Assembly: GCA_026122225.1 (NCBI GenBank)
Contig: JANEZZ010000401.1
Location: 248,001 to 312,000, forward strand
Reading direction: 5' to 3'
Source: Heloderma charlesbogerti
Taxonomy: Eukaryota; Chordata; Lepidosauria; Squamata; Helodermatidae
DNA: 64,000 bases
Made by a program: the position numbers and the translations under genes. The notes under the pieces were generated by a model. The model made no database searches. It saw only the letters and a list, made by a program, of their open reading frames with translations, and was not told the DNA's origin. Each line of letters begins with the position of its first letter. The stretch's first letter is position 1. Shown piece after piece: positions 63,888 to 64,000 of the stretch.

Positions 63888-64000
63888 ATAGAATAGTAGG
63901 GTTGGAAGGGGCTATAAGACCATTGAGTCCAACCCCCTGCTCAGTGCAGGAATCCAAGTCAGAGCATCCCTGACAGGTGGCTGTCCAGCCTCGTCTTGAA
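63888..64000 (-). mobile_element. CR1 LINE 3' end, cut by window edge
   Basis: 'gaaatcatagaatagtaggg', 'ttggaaggggctataagacc' and 'gacaggtggctgtccagcct' are the inverted 3' UTR and last ORF2 codons. The element continues beyond the window. Confidence 0.9.

Noticed and set aside
1..64000. CRISPR array, prokaryotic operon or integrated virus
   Set aside because: No regularly spaced direct repeats with unique spacers, no operon-like gene packing, no LTR pairs and no recognisable viral protein segment was found on either strand.

Overview
This is nuclear DNA from a vertebrate, most likely a squamate reptile (lizard or snake). The evidence is the repeat mix: several BovB (RTE-clade) LINEs, one with an uninterrupted 1047-codon ORF; CR1 LINEs ending in ATTCTATGA-type 3' termini; CR1/L3-like LINE tails reading 'gatccagcagggctcttc'; a MIR/CORE-SINE; tRNA-derived SINEs; and very many small DNA transposons and fold-back elements. 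BovB abundance together with amniote CR1 points to Squamata. The species cannot be named from the window.

Layout. At the left edge a very good 3' splice site precedes a short open segment with a stop, which reads as the last coding exon of an unidentified + strand gene (234-308), followed by 3' UTR-like sequence. From 2.7 to 9.2 kb the DNA is repeats, including a 2.45 kb truncated BovB. At 9.28-11.9 kb lies a promoter-rich zone. It has CCAAT boxes, a GC box, a consensus RFX X-box, a pair of inverted ETS sites and a CpG island, followed by a degenerate TTAGTTATC-type tandem array. From 12 to 36.4 kb there are only repeats and unremarkable spacer, including a divergent RTE element (20.1 kb) and the complete, target-site-flanked BovB (27,619-30,833). 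A second CpG island (36.56-37.76 kb) contains an 82-nt segment bounded by good splice sites, probably a 5' UTR exon of a + strand gene whose body lies beyond the window. The last 26 kb reads as intron or intergenic DNA with repeats and one possible 126-nt cassette exon at 57.75 kb.

Functional picture. Apart from the BovB ORF, no complete protein-coding gene is visible. Host content is limited to a terminal exon, two promoter/CpG regions and two candidate exons, so the right two thirds may be the first introns of one or two long + strand genes. Most of the recoverable biology is the transposon record. It includes an apparently coding-competent BovB, a 5S-rRNA-headed SINE with a CR1 tail, Harbinger-like MITEs with TTA/TAA target duplications, hAT MITEs (one with an exact 8-bp duplication, nested in another MITE), and about 25 copies of a fold-back element. 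I saw no prokaryotic genes, CRISPR array, intact tRNA gene or virus-derived gene. All family names were assigned by reading, without a database search.
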